Source: an uncultured Solobacterium sp.
Lineage (GTDB): Bacteria > Bacillota_I > Bacilli_A > Erysipelotrichales > Erysipelotrichaceae
NCBI GenBank assembly: GCA_900543035.1
Contig: UQPV01000002.1
Span: 24,101-88,100, forward strand
Direction: 5' to 3'
DNA: 64,000 nucleotides
Part shown: positions 14,616-22,431 of the stretch, piece after piece
Position numbering within the stretch: the first letter of the stretch is position 1
Layout of the letters: each line of letters opens with the position of its first letter
Notes under the pieces: model-generated
Told to the model about the DNA's origin: nothing
What the model saw: only the letters and a program-made list of their open reading frames with translations
Database searches by the model: none
Program-made: the position numbers and the translations under genes

Positions 14616-15758
14616 ATGAATTTCTTAGAGAAACACAGCAAGAAGATCGCTGTCGCACTCTGTTTCGCAACATGCGTGCCAGTGGTTTCTGCTGTATACG
14701 CCTTTGAAGCACAGCCGGGATGGCATGGCGAAGGCAGCGACAGATATTACATTCTTGAAACATCGCGCGAACAGGCCGTCGGATGGCTGAAGCTGGACGA
14801 AGGAACATACTACTTCAACGATGAAGCAGATATGCAGTTCGGATGGCAGGAGATCGACGGCGCGAAATATTATTTCGATGAGAGCGGAAAGATGACCGTC
14901 GGCGAAGCAGAGGTCGACGGTGTGGCCTACCTGTTTCAGGAAGACGGCAAGATGCTGAGCGGATGGAATGACGATCATCTGTATGGAGAGAACGGCTATC
15001 CGCTGACCAACCAGTTCCTGGAACTGAAGGACGGCACCGTTTACTATCTGGATGAAAACGGCAAGAAAGCGACCGGATGGCAGACCATCGATGACAAGCG
15101 CTATTATTTCCAAGAAGACGGAACGCTTGCACGCGACATGGTGCGTGAAGGCAAAGAAGTGTATTATCTGAACGAAGACGGCTATGTGTACACCGGATGG
15201 CGTAATGTCAATGGCAATTCCTATTACTTTGACAAATACGGCATGATGTACACAGACATGAGCGCGGAGATCGACGGCGAAGAGTATGTCTTCGACAGCA
15301 ACGGCGTAGCGACGAGCAAAGCTGACCTCGAGAAGGCAGAAGCAGAAGCAGAAGCACAGGCCGATCAGGAAACGCAGAGCAGCAGCTCTTCTTCCTATGG
15401 CGGTTCAACGTCCAGCTCTGGTGCGCAGAGCTCCAGCGCGAACAGAAATGGGATCGTCCAGGCAGCGCTGGCACAGGTCGGCAACATTCAGGACTGCACG
15501 ATGCTGGTGACCAACGCGCTGGCAGCCAACGGCATCTACTACCACGGCTGGCCTTCAGGCTATCTGTCACTGGGTACGGTGACGAATGATCCGACCCCGG
15601 GCGATCTGATCTACTACGCGGACGGCGGCATGGGCATGGCGCACATCGCCGTATACATCGGAAATGGACAGGCCGTACACGGCGGATACAACGGCAACCA
15701 GACCGTGGTATCCACGGTCAATGTGGGATCTGGCCCAGTATACATCCGTTTGAACTGA
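14616..15758 (+). CDS. Secreted cell-wall hydrolase: binding repeats plus NlpC/P60-like domain (lysin 1)
   Basis: A 380-residue exported protein. The signal peptide (KHSKKIAVALCFATC, cleavage near VSA-VYA) is followed by about eight cell-wall (choline-type) binding repeats of the form GWQEIDGAKYYFDESGKM, residues about 60-275. Next come an acidic EAEAEA stretch and a Ser-rich linker, then a C-terminal domain (about 290-380). That domain has Cys in QDCTMLV and His in MAHIAVYIGNG, the NlpC/P60 arrangement for cutting peptides of peptidoglycan; the usual DCSG is here DCTM. The start at 14616 is chosen for its GAGGTGA site six bases away and the good signal peptide. The gene at 21302 is a paralogue with the same ends and promoter. 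What the repeats bind is not known here. Confidence 0.88.
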   Translation: MNFLEKHSKKIAVALCFATCVPVVSAVYAFEAQPGWHGEGSDRYYILETSREQAVGWLKLDEGTYYFNDEADMQFGWQEIDGAKYYFDESGKMTVGEAEVDGVAYLFQEDGKMLSGWNDDHLYGENGYPLTNQFLELKDGTVYYLDENGKKATGWQTIDDKRYYFQEDGTLARDMVREGKEVYYLNEDGYVYTGWRNVNGNSYYFDKYGMMYTDMSAEIDGEEYVFDSNGVATSKADLEKAEAEAEAQADQETQSSSSSSYGGSTSSSGAQSSSANRNGIVQAALAQVGNIQDCTMLVTNALAANGIYYHGWPSGYLSLGTVTNDPTPGDLIYYADGGMGMAHIAVYIGNGQAVHGGYNGNQTVVSTVNVGSGPVYIRLN

Positions 15759-15763
15759 TCAAT

Positions 15764-15812
15764 AAGCTGAATGCTGCTCATCAGATCATGATGCTGCGCT
15801 TCAGCTTTTTTT
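15764..15812 (+). terminator. Terminator of lysin 1
   Basis: AAGCTGAA (15764-15771) pairs with TTCAGCTT (15800-15807), followed by a T run. Between here and 15955 only an unsupported 44-codon frame without ribosome binding site is seen. Confidence 0.8.
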
Positions 15813-15955
15813 GATGCGCAAGATCATTGACCGCCGCATGGCCGGCAATCCCGCTCACCAGAAGCGATGCGGGCATTTGGTGACAGATACGACCTCATCC
15901 TGCGTGCTGGATCGTAAGCACAGACCTTATTTCCTCACTTTGCCTTAAGGCGATA

Positions 15956-15996
15956 AAAAGGACAGGTCCTTACTCAATGTAAGATCCTGTCCTTTT
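15956..15996 (-). terminator. Terminator of mtlA
   Basis: AAAAGGACAGG pairs with CCTGTCCTTTT (15956-15966 with 15986-15996), with an inner CTTAC/GTAAG stem; a T run follows on the minus strand. Confidence 0.9.
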
Positions 15997-16012
15997 CCTT
16001 TGCTCAGACTGA

Positions 16013-17872
16013 TCAGATCAGCTGACTCATGATCCATTCTTTATCATCAGTCGTCTTCATCTTTTCCAATACGGCGGCATCATCGAGCGCGGTGCAGACT
16101 TTGGCCAGCACTTCCATATGTTCACCGCCCATACCGGCAATACCGATGACGAGCTGTGCTTTCTCCTCGCCGAAATCAATGCCTTCCGGATACTGAAGCA
16201 ATACGATGCCTGTCTTATGGATGATCCCGGCATCATGCGTAGTGCCATGCGGGATAGCAAGCCCCATGCCGATATATGTCGTCACGATCTTCTCTCGCTC
16301 CAACATGGCCGGGATATACGCTTCATCCACATATCCCAGCTCATGCAGCAGCTCTCCGGCTGCCTGGATGGCTTCTTCTTTGGAAACGGATCTCAGATTG
16401 AGACGGATGCCTTCGGGGATCAGGATATCCTTGTTGCCTGCCGCAGCACCTTCTTCCGGCTCTTGATCATCGCTCTCTACCATCAGCTGATCGCCGGTAG
16501 ACAGCTGGAAGAACAGATCATCCAGTGCAGGATCCGCAAGGAAATTGCCGATGGTGATCAACTTGGCCTGCGGGGCAGATTCCCGGGCACGCTGTGCCAA
16601 TACCGCCTGTACGATGGCAATATCACAGTCAGATGGAATATTATCTACCGAAGTGTTGATGACCGTGATATCCGGGCGCACAGCTTTCAGACGATTGCGG
16701 AACTTGGTCGCGCCCATCGCTGAAGAGCCCATGCCCGCGTCACAAGCAAACACGATCTTTTTCGCGGTCACCACATCGATGAACTGTCCTTTTGACTGTG
16801 CCTTCATCTCCTGCATCTGGCCTTTGGCGTTCTCCAGGCTCTGTGTGCCGCGCGCATTGGCCAGCTTGACCAGCGGACATGCCACGGCAAAGGAGACACC
16901 GGCTGCGATGACCACGCCCAGCAGCGTCGGGATCATCGATCCGGTAGGGGCCATGGACGCAAAGGCGATGATCGATCCAGGCGAGGCCGGTCCGACCAGC
17001 CCGCATCCCATGAGCGAGTAAAATGCGATGGCGCACATATTCCCTACGATCGGCGCGATGATGATGATCGGATTCATCAAGATATACGGGAAATAGATCT
17101 CGTGGATGCCGCCCAGGAAATGGATGATGATGGCGCCTGGCGCAGAATCACGCGTCGTCTTATCTGTCGAACACAGCCAGTATGCCAGCAATACGCCAAG
17201 ACCCGGTCCCGGATTGGCCTCCAGCATATACATGATAGATTGTCCGGCTTGCGCTGCCTGTTCCACGCCGATCGGCGTAAAGATGCCATGATTGAGCGCA
17301 TTGTTGAGAAACAAGACTTTGGCTGGTTCCACAAAGATGGACACCAGCGGCAAGAGCCCATATTCCAGCAAGATGCCAACTCCGGCACTGAGCATGCTGA
17401 GGATGCCGGTCATGAGCGGACCGATGAAATAATACCCCAAGATAGCGAGGATCATGCCAAGGATACCGACTGAGAAATTGTTGATGAGCATCTCAAAGCC
17501 GGCTGGCATATGTCCCTCCATCAGCTGATCAAATTTCTTGATCACCCAGCCCGCAAACGGTCCCATGATCATGGCAGCCATCAGCATCGGCTGTCCATCC
17601 ACACCGCCAACTCCGGCGATGCATCCGACAATGGCGATCGCGCCGATGACCATGCCGCGTTCCTTGGCGATCATCTTGCCGCCGGTCGCAGCGATCAAGA
17701 TCGGAAGCAGATAAGTGAGCATATACGGCTGTATCGATGCCAGCTGCTCATTAGGCAGCCAGCCGTCGGCGATAAATAATGCGGTGATGAATCCCCAGGC
17801 AATGAACGCGCCGATGTTAGGCATGACCATTGCGGATAGAAATTTTCCAAACTTCTGAAGTGCTGTTTTCAT
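16013..17872 (-). CDS. mtlA: Mannitol-type PTS enzyme IICBA
   Basis: Imports and phosphorylates a hexitol at C1. In the 619-residue protein the membrane channel IIC (about 1-345) carries the family loop GGIHEIYFPYIL. The IIB domain has the phosphocysteine in VFACDAGMGSSAMG near 375, and IIA has the phosphohistidine in IPHGT near 541. All three domains are fused, as in E. coli MtlA. The start at 17872 is preferred over an ATG 13 codons upstream because GAGAGG lies seven bases before it and MKTALQKFGKFL begins like the family. It follows the deoR gene by about 50 bases. The usual mtlD partner is missing; a SorE-like dehydrogenase and a 1-phosphofructokinase are nearby instead, so the true substrate could be mannitol or a related polyol. 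Confidence 0.9.
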   Translation of the reverse strand: MKTALQKFGKFLSAMVMPNIGAFIAWGFITALFIADGWLPNEQLASIQPYMLTYLLPILIAATGGKMIAKERGMVIGAIAIVGCIAGVGGVDGQPMLMAAMIMGPFAGWVIKKFDQLMEGHMPAGFEMLINNFSVGILGMILAILGYYFIGPLMTGILSMLSAGVGILLEYGLLPLVSIFVEPAKVLFLNNALNHGIFTPIGVEQAAQAGQSIMYMLEANPGPGLGVLLAYWLCSTDKTTRDSAPGAIIIHFLGGIHEIYFPYILMNPIIIIAPIVGNMCAIAFYSLMGCGLVGPASPGSIIAFASMAPTGSMIPTLLGVVIAAGVSFAVACPLVKLANARGTQSLENAKGQMQEMKAQSKGQFIDVVTAKKIVFACDAGMGSSAMGATKFRNRLKAVRPDITVINTSVDNIPSDCDIAIVQAVLAQRARESAPQAKLITIGNFLADPALDDLFFQLSTGDQLMVESDDQEPEEGAAAGNKDILIPEGIRLNLRSVSKEEAIQAAGELLHELGYVDEAYIPAMLEREKIVTTYIGMGLAIPHGTTHDAGIIHKTGIVLLQYPEGIDFGEEKAQLVIGIAGMGGEHMEVLAKVCTALDDAAVLEKMKTTDDKEWIMSQLI

Positions 17873-17923
17873 ATGATATCCTCTCCAGAGAATGCCGGGG
17901 TGCCGCTCCATCAGCCATAGCCG

Positions 17924-18694
17924 CTAGTAAACAGCTACGCCCAGCTCCTCACATTTCTCTTTAAACGCTTGCGGAAGTTCATTGTCACAGATCACAGCGT
18001 GCGCATCCTGAAGCTGACAGATCGTATACGTTCCCCGTTGACCGATCTTGGAGGAGTCCATCAGCACGATGATCTTTTTCGTGCGTGCGATGACCGTGCG
18101 CTTGAGCAGTGCGTCCTCCAGCGATTCACAAGTAAATCCTGTCTCTTGATCAAATCGGGTCACGCCGATAAAAGCAATATCAAAATTGACCTTCTGCAGG
18201 CTTTGTATCGCTTCGCTGCCATTGACGCTCAGGCTGCGGCAATTCACGCTTCCTCCGACCAATGAGATATGTGACTGTTCCAGCCGTGCCATCTCAATGG
18301 CACATGTCAGTCCGCTGGTAAAGAACATATCCGGCTGATCCTTGAGGATATGCGCAAGCATGGTCGTAGTGCTGCCAGAATCAAAGAATATGGTCCGGTT
18401 TGCCTCCACGAATGCCAGCGCCTTTTTCGCGATCACGCGCTTTGCTTCGGTATTGCGAACGAATCGCTTTTTCAGCACGTCATCATTGCCGACCACCTGA
18501 TCGATAGATTTCGCACCGCCATGGATGCGGACCAGCTGTCTGTTCTGATCCAGCACTTTCAGATCGGTCCGCAAGGTCATTTCCGATACCGATGGGAACC
18601 GTTCCTTAAGCTGCGCAAAAGTGACGCTTTCCCGTTCATTGACAAATGCGACGATCTCGCTGCGTCTTTGTTCCATTACTTCCATTCTGTTCAT
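17924..18694 (-). CDS. DeoR/GlpR-family transcriptional regulator
   Basis: A 256-residue sugar-phosphate-responsive regulator. The N-terminal winged helix (about 5-58, with VTFAQLKERFPSVSEMTLRTDL) is followed by the family signature LVRIHGGA. The C-terminal sugar-phosphate sensor domain (about 75-250) includes FFDSGSTTTMLA and IAFIGVTRFDQETGFT. The effector in this family is usually a phosphorylated sugar, often fructose-1-phosphate or a relative. It is placed between the PTS gene and the dehydrogenase. Probable operators are the TTCAAC-type repeats in the 20018-20186 intergenic region and one half-site in its own promoter. Confidence 0.92.
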   Translation of the reverse strand: MNRMEVMEQRRSEIVAFVNERESVTFAQLKERFPSVSEMTLRTDLKVLDQNRQLVRIHGGAKSIDQVVGNDDVLKKRFVRNTEAKRVIAKKALAFVEANRTIFFDSGSTTTMLAHILKDQPDMFFTSGLTCAIEMARLEQSHISLVGGSVNCRSLSVNGSEAIQSLQKVNFDIAFIGVTRFDQETGFTCESLEDALLKRTVIARTKKIIVLMDSSKIGQRGTYTICQLQDAHAVICDNELPQAFKEKCEELGVAVY

Positions 18695-18723
18695 GCTCCT
18701 TTCACCTTGTCGTGTTAATTCTT

Positions 18724-18753
18724 ATTATACACGAGGCGTTCGGAGTTGAACAA
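18724..18753 (-). promoter_or_regulatory. Promoter of deoR-mtlA
   Basis: TTGTTC, 18-base spacer, TATAAT on the minus strand. The -35 overlaps a GTTCAAC half-site like those in the 20042-20136 operators, so self-control is likely. Confidence 0.5.
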
Positions 18754-18754
18754 A

Positions 18755-20017
18755 TCATTCACTGATAAAATGAGCCAGCAGATACTCCTCTGCTTCTGGG
18801 CACCACAGCCCTTTATGTGCATCGACGATATCTGCCAATGCGGCAAAGCGCGGATCATCCTTACCTTTGTCACGCAGCTCGCTCAACGCGGTCAGCGGCA
18901 TGTTGAGATGTGTGTAGATCAGCTTTTTTCCGCCTGGGATCTTAGGCAGGTTCAGCGTCGTTTCCGCCGCGGAATCCAGTCCGCCGATATGCGTCACCAT
19001 GACTGCAGGATCGATGCGTTTCTCCGCGGTAAGACGCAGTGACTCGATCATATCCTCGGTATTGCCTCCGGTCGTGCCCATGACATGTGTAGAGTTGTAA
19101 TGCACATCATAGAAATTCATCTTAGCGCTGAATTGCTTATCAGTCGGTCCGGCAAAGAAATTCAGGCAGCCGTCTCGGCCGAGGACAGCGCTGGACAGTT
19201 CTACCACTGAGGCGATCGGCGCATAACAGAATACATCGTCAAAGCCATCTCCCCCGCTGATCTCGCGCAGGCTGGCAGCCGGATCATCCATATCAGCAGT
19301 ATTGACGAAATGCAGCTCGATGCCCTCTGCAGCCGCTTCTTCGATCGGAAACAGATGCTTCGCGCGATCCAGACGTTCCTGATTGATGTCTGTCACGACG
19401 ATCATGCCCGGACGTCTGTCGCAGTGCAGCGCATAAGTCAGCGCACCCAGTCCCATCGGCCCGGCGCCAGCAAGGATAGCGAGCTTTCCTCCTTCACGGA
19501 TGCCCATCTCATGATGGTATACCCCCATCTTCGTATGATAGGCGGCATGGAATGCGCCGATGCTGCAGGACATTGGCTCTGCCAGCGATGCTTCATAATA
19601 TGCGCGTCCCTTATATTCCAGCAGACAGCCCAATTCCATCACTTCAGGCGGAATGATGCAATACGTGGTGTCGCCGCCGAAGAACTCATAGGAATAGCCC
19701 GGGCTCCACATCGTCCCTTTATAATTCAGGGCCGGCTGCAATGTGAACTTCATGCCCGGCTTGAACCGATCCTGGTGCTTCTTTCCTACTTTGATGATGT
19801 CTCCTGCCATCTCATGTCCCATGATGGCAGGATGATCCGCCACATCTTCATGCACGCGCTTGTGCGCGGTGCCCAGGATGGCACATTTGTAGGTGGACAT
19901 ACAAACGCTGTCGGATACTACTTTTACCAGGATCTCATCATCCTTGATCTCGGGCAGCTCGAATTCTTCCAGCCGCAGGTCGTTCGCTCCATGTAATCTG
20001 ACTGCTTTAGCTTTCAT
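18755..20017 (-). CDS. Zinc-binding dehydrogenase, L-sorbose-1-phosphate reductase (SorE) type
   Basis: A 420-residue medium-chain dehydrogenase. The N-terminal catalytic part has HPAIMGHEMAGDI, the usual zinc-enzyme segment, and a Rossmann NAD(P) site GAGPMGLGALTYA near 195. Overall it resembles SorE, which interconverts L-sorbose-1-phosphate and glucitol-6-phosphate, that is, it acts on the carbon next to the phosphate-bearing carbon. Beside a mannitol-type PTS and a 1-phosphofructokinase it could oxidise hexitol-1-phosphate at C2 to fructose-1-phosphate. That is inference. A good promoter and a DeoR-type operator lie upstream. Other polyol-phosphate dehydrogenases of the family are possible. 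Confidence 0.75.
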   Translation of the reverse strand: MKAKAVRLHGANDLRLEEFELPEIKDDEILVKVVSDSVCMSTYKCAILGTAHKRVHEDVADHPAIMGHEMAGDIIKVGKKHQDRFKPGMKFTLQPALNYKGTMWSPGYSYEFFGGDTTYCIIPPEVMELGCLLEYKGRAYYEASLAEPMSCSIGAFHAAYHTKMGVYHHEMGIREGGKLAILAGAGPMGLGALTYALHCDRRPGMIVVTDINQERLDRAKHLFPIEEAAAEGIELHFVNTADMDDPAASLREISGGDGFDDVFCYAPIASVVELSSAVLGRDGCLNFFAGPTDKQFSAKMNFYDVHYNSTHVMGTTGGNTEDMIESLRLTAEKRIDPAVMVTHIGGLDSAAETTLNLPKIPGGKKLIYTHLNMPLTALSELRDKGKDDPRFAALADIVDAHKGLWCPEAEEYLLAHFISE

Positions 20018-20041
20018 TTCAAAAACTCCTTTCTGTATATA

Positions 20042-20067
20042 ATTGTTGAATCAAAAGCTTCAACCAT
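20042..20067. promoter_or_regulatory. Inverted-repeat operator, probable DeoR site
   Basis: ATTGTTGAA (20042-20050) and TTCAACCAT (20059-20067) form an inverted repeat around eight bases. It starts right after the -10 of the dehydrogenase promoter, where a bound repressor would block initiation. Confidence 0.6.
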
Positions 20068-20095
20068 ATAATATCACGATTTTGCACTCTGTCAA
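20068..20095 (-). promoter_or_regulatory. Promoter of the SorE-like dehydrogenase gene
   Basis: TTGACA (20090-20095, minus strand), 16-base spacer, TATTAT (20068-20073). Confidence 0.75.
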
Positions 20096-20117
20096 CTGTT
20101 ATTTCGAAAATTATTAT

Positions 20118-20146
20118 TTGACTTTCAACAATGTTGGTGCTATGCT
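20118..20146 (+). promoter_or_regulatory. Promoter of fruK with palindromic operator in the spacer
   Basis: TTGACT (20118-20123), 17-base spacer, TATGCT (20141-20146). The spacer holds TTCAACAAT (20124-20132), the same half-site as at 20042, within the palindrome CAACAATGTTG (20126-20136). The divergent genes are thus probably controlled by one regulator. Confidence 0.75.
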
Positions 20147-20186
20147 GATGATGAAGAGGCCAACATCGTGGCATAGGAGGAAGAAC

Positions 20187-21101
20187 ATGATTTATACGGT
20201 AACGTTCAATCCATCGCTCGACTACATCATCCGGGTGAATGATTTCAGCACTGGCACCATCAATAAGACGACTTTTGAAAAGCTTCTCCCTGGCGGAAAA
20301 GGAATCAATGTATCCATCGTCCTTGCTAACCTGGGTCATGAAAGCACCGCCCTGGGCTTTGTAGCCGGATTTACCGGAGAAGAGATCGAAGCTCGGCTGA
20401 AGCAATTTGGATGCGGCATCGATTTCATCAAAGTTCAAGACGGGCTTTCACGAATCAACGTCAAGATGAAGTCACAAGAAGAAACAGAGATCAACGGACA
20501 AGGACCGCGAATCAATGAAGGAGAACTGGAAACGCTGTTTGCTAAGATCGACGCTATCCGCGATGAGGACATGCTCGTGATTTCCGGCAGCATCCCCACT
20601 TCTCTGCCAGACGATATGTATGAGCGCATCATGAAGCGCATGCAAGGCAAGCGCACACGTGTGATCGTAGATGCAGCCGGCAGTTTGATGATGAAGGTGC
20701 TGCAATTCCACCCATTCCTGATCAAGCCGAACCATCATGAGCTGGGCGATCTGTTTGGCGTAAAGCTCACCACGCCGCAGGAGGTCATCCCTTATGCCCG
20801 CAAGCTGCAAAAGCTGGGCGCACGCAACGTGCTGGTCTCCATGGCCAAGGCCGGCGCCGTGCTGCTGGATGAGCATGGCCAAACACACATGAGCCCGGCG
20901 CCGCAAGGCACGCTGGTCAACTCTGTAGGTGCAGGCGACTCCATGGTCGCTGGTTTCCTATCCGGCTATCTCGAATCAGATGGGGACCATGCATATGCGC
21001 TGCGAAAAGGGATCGCCGCCGGCAGCGCCAGTGCATTCTCTGAAGATCTTGCCACTGCCAGGGAGGTCAGCATGCTGCTCAGCCGCATGAATGCCTCCTG
21101 A
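20187..21101 (+). CDS. fruK: 1-phosphofructokinase (PfkB family)
   Basis: Phosphorylates fructose-1-phosphate to fructose-1,6-bisphosphate with ATP. The 304-residue protein opens with the typical MIYTVTFNPSLDYIIRV. It carries the sugar-binding GGKGINVS near 36 and the PfkB signature with the catalytic Asp in NSVGAGDSMVAGF near 250. Tagatose-6-phosphate kinases are close relatives, but the opening and context favour FruK. AGGAGG lies six bases before the start at 20187. It is divergent from the dehydrogenase gene and appears to share its operator region. No fructose PTS (fruA) is adjacent, so its substrate probably comes from the neighbouring dehydrogenase. Confidence 0.88.
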   Translation: MIYTVTFNPSLDYIIRVNDFSTGTINKTTFEKLLPGGKGINVSIVLANLGHESTALGFVAGFTGEEIEARLKQFGCGIDFIKVQDGLSRINVKMKSQEETEINGQGPRINEGELETLFAKIDAIRDEDMLVISGSIPTSLPDDMYERIMKRMQGKRTRVIVDAAGSLMMKVLQFHPFLIKPNHHELGDLFGVKLTTPQEVIPYARKLQKLGARNVLVSMAKAGAVLLDEHGQTHMSPAPQGTLVNSVGAGDSMVAGFLSGYLESDGDHAYALRKGIAAGSASAFSEDLATAREVSMLLSRMNAS

Positions 21102-21120
21102 TCAGCGCAAACACACACAG

Positions 21121-21146
21121 GCCGCACGATCGACATGCGGCTTTTC
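21121..21146 (+). terminator. Terminator of fruK
   Basis: GCCGCA (21121-21126) pairs with TGCGGC (21136-21141), followed by TTTTCC. Confidence 0.75.
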
Positions 21147-21226
21147 CGTTATTCAATATTCTTAAAAAAATTCAAAAAAATCCTTTATTTGACATCAATT
21201 TTTGCATTTTTCAACGCATTATTTAT

Positions 21227-21273
21227 ACTTTTTAGCCATTTCCTTTGCAGCCATCTTACAAAAATGTTATACT
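21227..21273 (+). promoter_or_regulatory. Promoter of lysin 2 with upstream box
   Basis: TTGCAG (21245-21250), 17-base spacer, TATACT (21268-21273). ACTTTTTAGC at 21227-21236 ends eight bases before the -35, exactly as in the lysin 1 promoter; a weaker copy (7 of 10) lies 21 bp upstream at 21206-21215. The spacer sequence ATCTTACAA.AATGTTATACTG is also shared. Confidence 0.7.
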
Positions 21274-21301
21274 GCTTTTCGGTCAAAATGAGGTGAACAG
21301 A

Positions 21302-22333
21302 ATGAATCTTTTAGAGAAACATGGCAGGAAGATCGCGCTGGCGCTCTGCTTCGCGACATGCATTCCCGTCATCTCCACCGTTTACGCCTACGAAGCACAG
21401 CCGGGATGGCATGGCGAAGGCGCTGAGCGATACTATGTTCTCGAAACGACCAGGGAACAGGCCACAGGATGGCTGAAGCTGGACGAAGGGACATATTACT
21501 TCAACGAGACCGGCGAAATGATGACCGGATGGCAGACCATCGGCGATTTCCGTTATTATTTTGATGCAGATGGAAAGATGGCCGCCGGCGAACGGACCAT
21601 TGACGAAACCGACTGGTATTTCCAGGAAGACGGCCGTCTGCTGAGCGGATGGCAAGACGATACCCTGTATGATGCGCACGGCTATCTGATCACATCCCGT
21701 TTCATCACCACAGAAGAGGGCACCCTCTATGTGAATGCGGACGGCAGAAAGGTGAGCGGATGGCAGACCATCGACGGCAGCCGCTATTATTTTGATGAAC
21801 ATGGCATCCGCCAGAGCGGCACGATCGAAGTGAACGGCGAGACGTATGTGCTCGATGAGGACGGCGTCCTGCAGACCGGCTGGTCTGATGATCACGCCCA
21901 TTACCGCGACGCATACGGAAAGATCGTCAAAAACACGACCATGGAGATCGACGGCATGACATATATCTTCGATGAAGAAGGCAACGCCATGGATGAAGAA
22001 GAAGCGCGCAGGCAGGAACGTGCCGGGATCGCGGAGGCCGCGCTGGCACAGGTCGGCACGGCACAAGACTGCACGATGCTGGTGAGCAACGCATTGGCCG
22101 CCAATGGCATTTATTACCATGGATGGCCGGCTGGCTACCTCTCTTTGGGCACAGTGACCGACGACCCGCAGCCAGGCGATCTGATCTATTATGCCGACGG
22201 CGGCATGGGCATGGCCCACATCGCCGTATATATCGGCAACGGACAGGCCGTGCATGGCGGCTACAACGGCAGTGAGACCGTAGTGGCCAGCGCTTATCTC
22301 GGCTCAGGCCCCGTATTCATCCGCATCGGATAA
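21302..22333 (+). CDS. Secreted cell-wall hydrolase: binding repeats plus NlpC/P60-like domain (lysin 2)
   Basis: A 343-residue paralogue of the protein encoded at 14616. It has a near-identical signal peptide (LEKHGRKIALALCFATC) and the same AYEAQPGWHGEG opening. About six to seven cell-wall-binding repeats follow (GWQTIGDFRYYFDADGKM type, about 60-240). The same C-terminal NlpC/P60-like domain has Cys in QDCTMLV and His in MAHIAVYIGNGQAVHGG. It lacks the Ser-rich linker of lysin 1 and joins the parts through a short charged stretch (EEEARRQERAG). The start at 21302 is set by GAGGTGAACAG. The shared promoter boxes indicate that both genes are switched together. Substrate bond and teichoic-acid ligand are not deducible. 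Confidence 0.88.
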   Translation: MNLLEKHGRKIALALCFATCIPVISTVYAYEAQPGWHGEGAERYYVLETTREQATGWLKLDEGTYYFNETGEMMTGWQTIGDFRYYFDADGKMAAGERTIDETDWYFQEDGRLLSGWQDDTLYDAHGYLITSRFITTEEGTLYVNADGRKVSGWQTIDGSRYYFDEHGIRQSGTIEVNGETYVLDEDGVLQTGWSDDHAHYRDAYGKIVKNTTMEIDGMTYIFDEEGNAMDEEEARRQERAGIAEAALAQVGTAQDCTMLVSNALAANGIYYHGWPAGYLSLGTVTDDPQPGDLIYYADGGMGMAHIAVYIGNGQAVHGGYNGSETVVASAYLGSGPVFIRIG

Positions 22334-22355
22334 AAACCGCGTCTGCGGTTTTTTT
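22332..22355 (+). terminator. Terminator of lysin 2
   Basis: AAAAACCGC (22332-22340) pairs with GCGGTTTTT (22345-22353), T run following; the stop codon is at the base of the stem. Confidence 0.9.
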
Positions 22356-22399
22356 ACAGTTACGCAGGATTGTCCATGCCCTTTTCCCGTTTCAGCGAT

Positions 22400-22405
22400 T
22401 ATAAT
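22400..22405 (+). promoter_or_regulatory. -10 box of the HAD phosphatase gene
   Basis: TATAAT 26 bases before the start codon; no clear -35 at the right distance. Confidence 0.45.
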
Positions 22406-22431
22406 GAAGACCGTCAGAAAGAGGGATGCTC

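Noticed and set aside
15813-15948. 44-codon frame just after the lysin 1 terminator
   Set aside because: Start lies in a T run without ribosome binding site, and no family is recognised.
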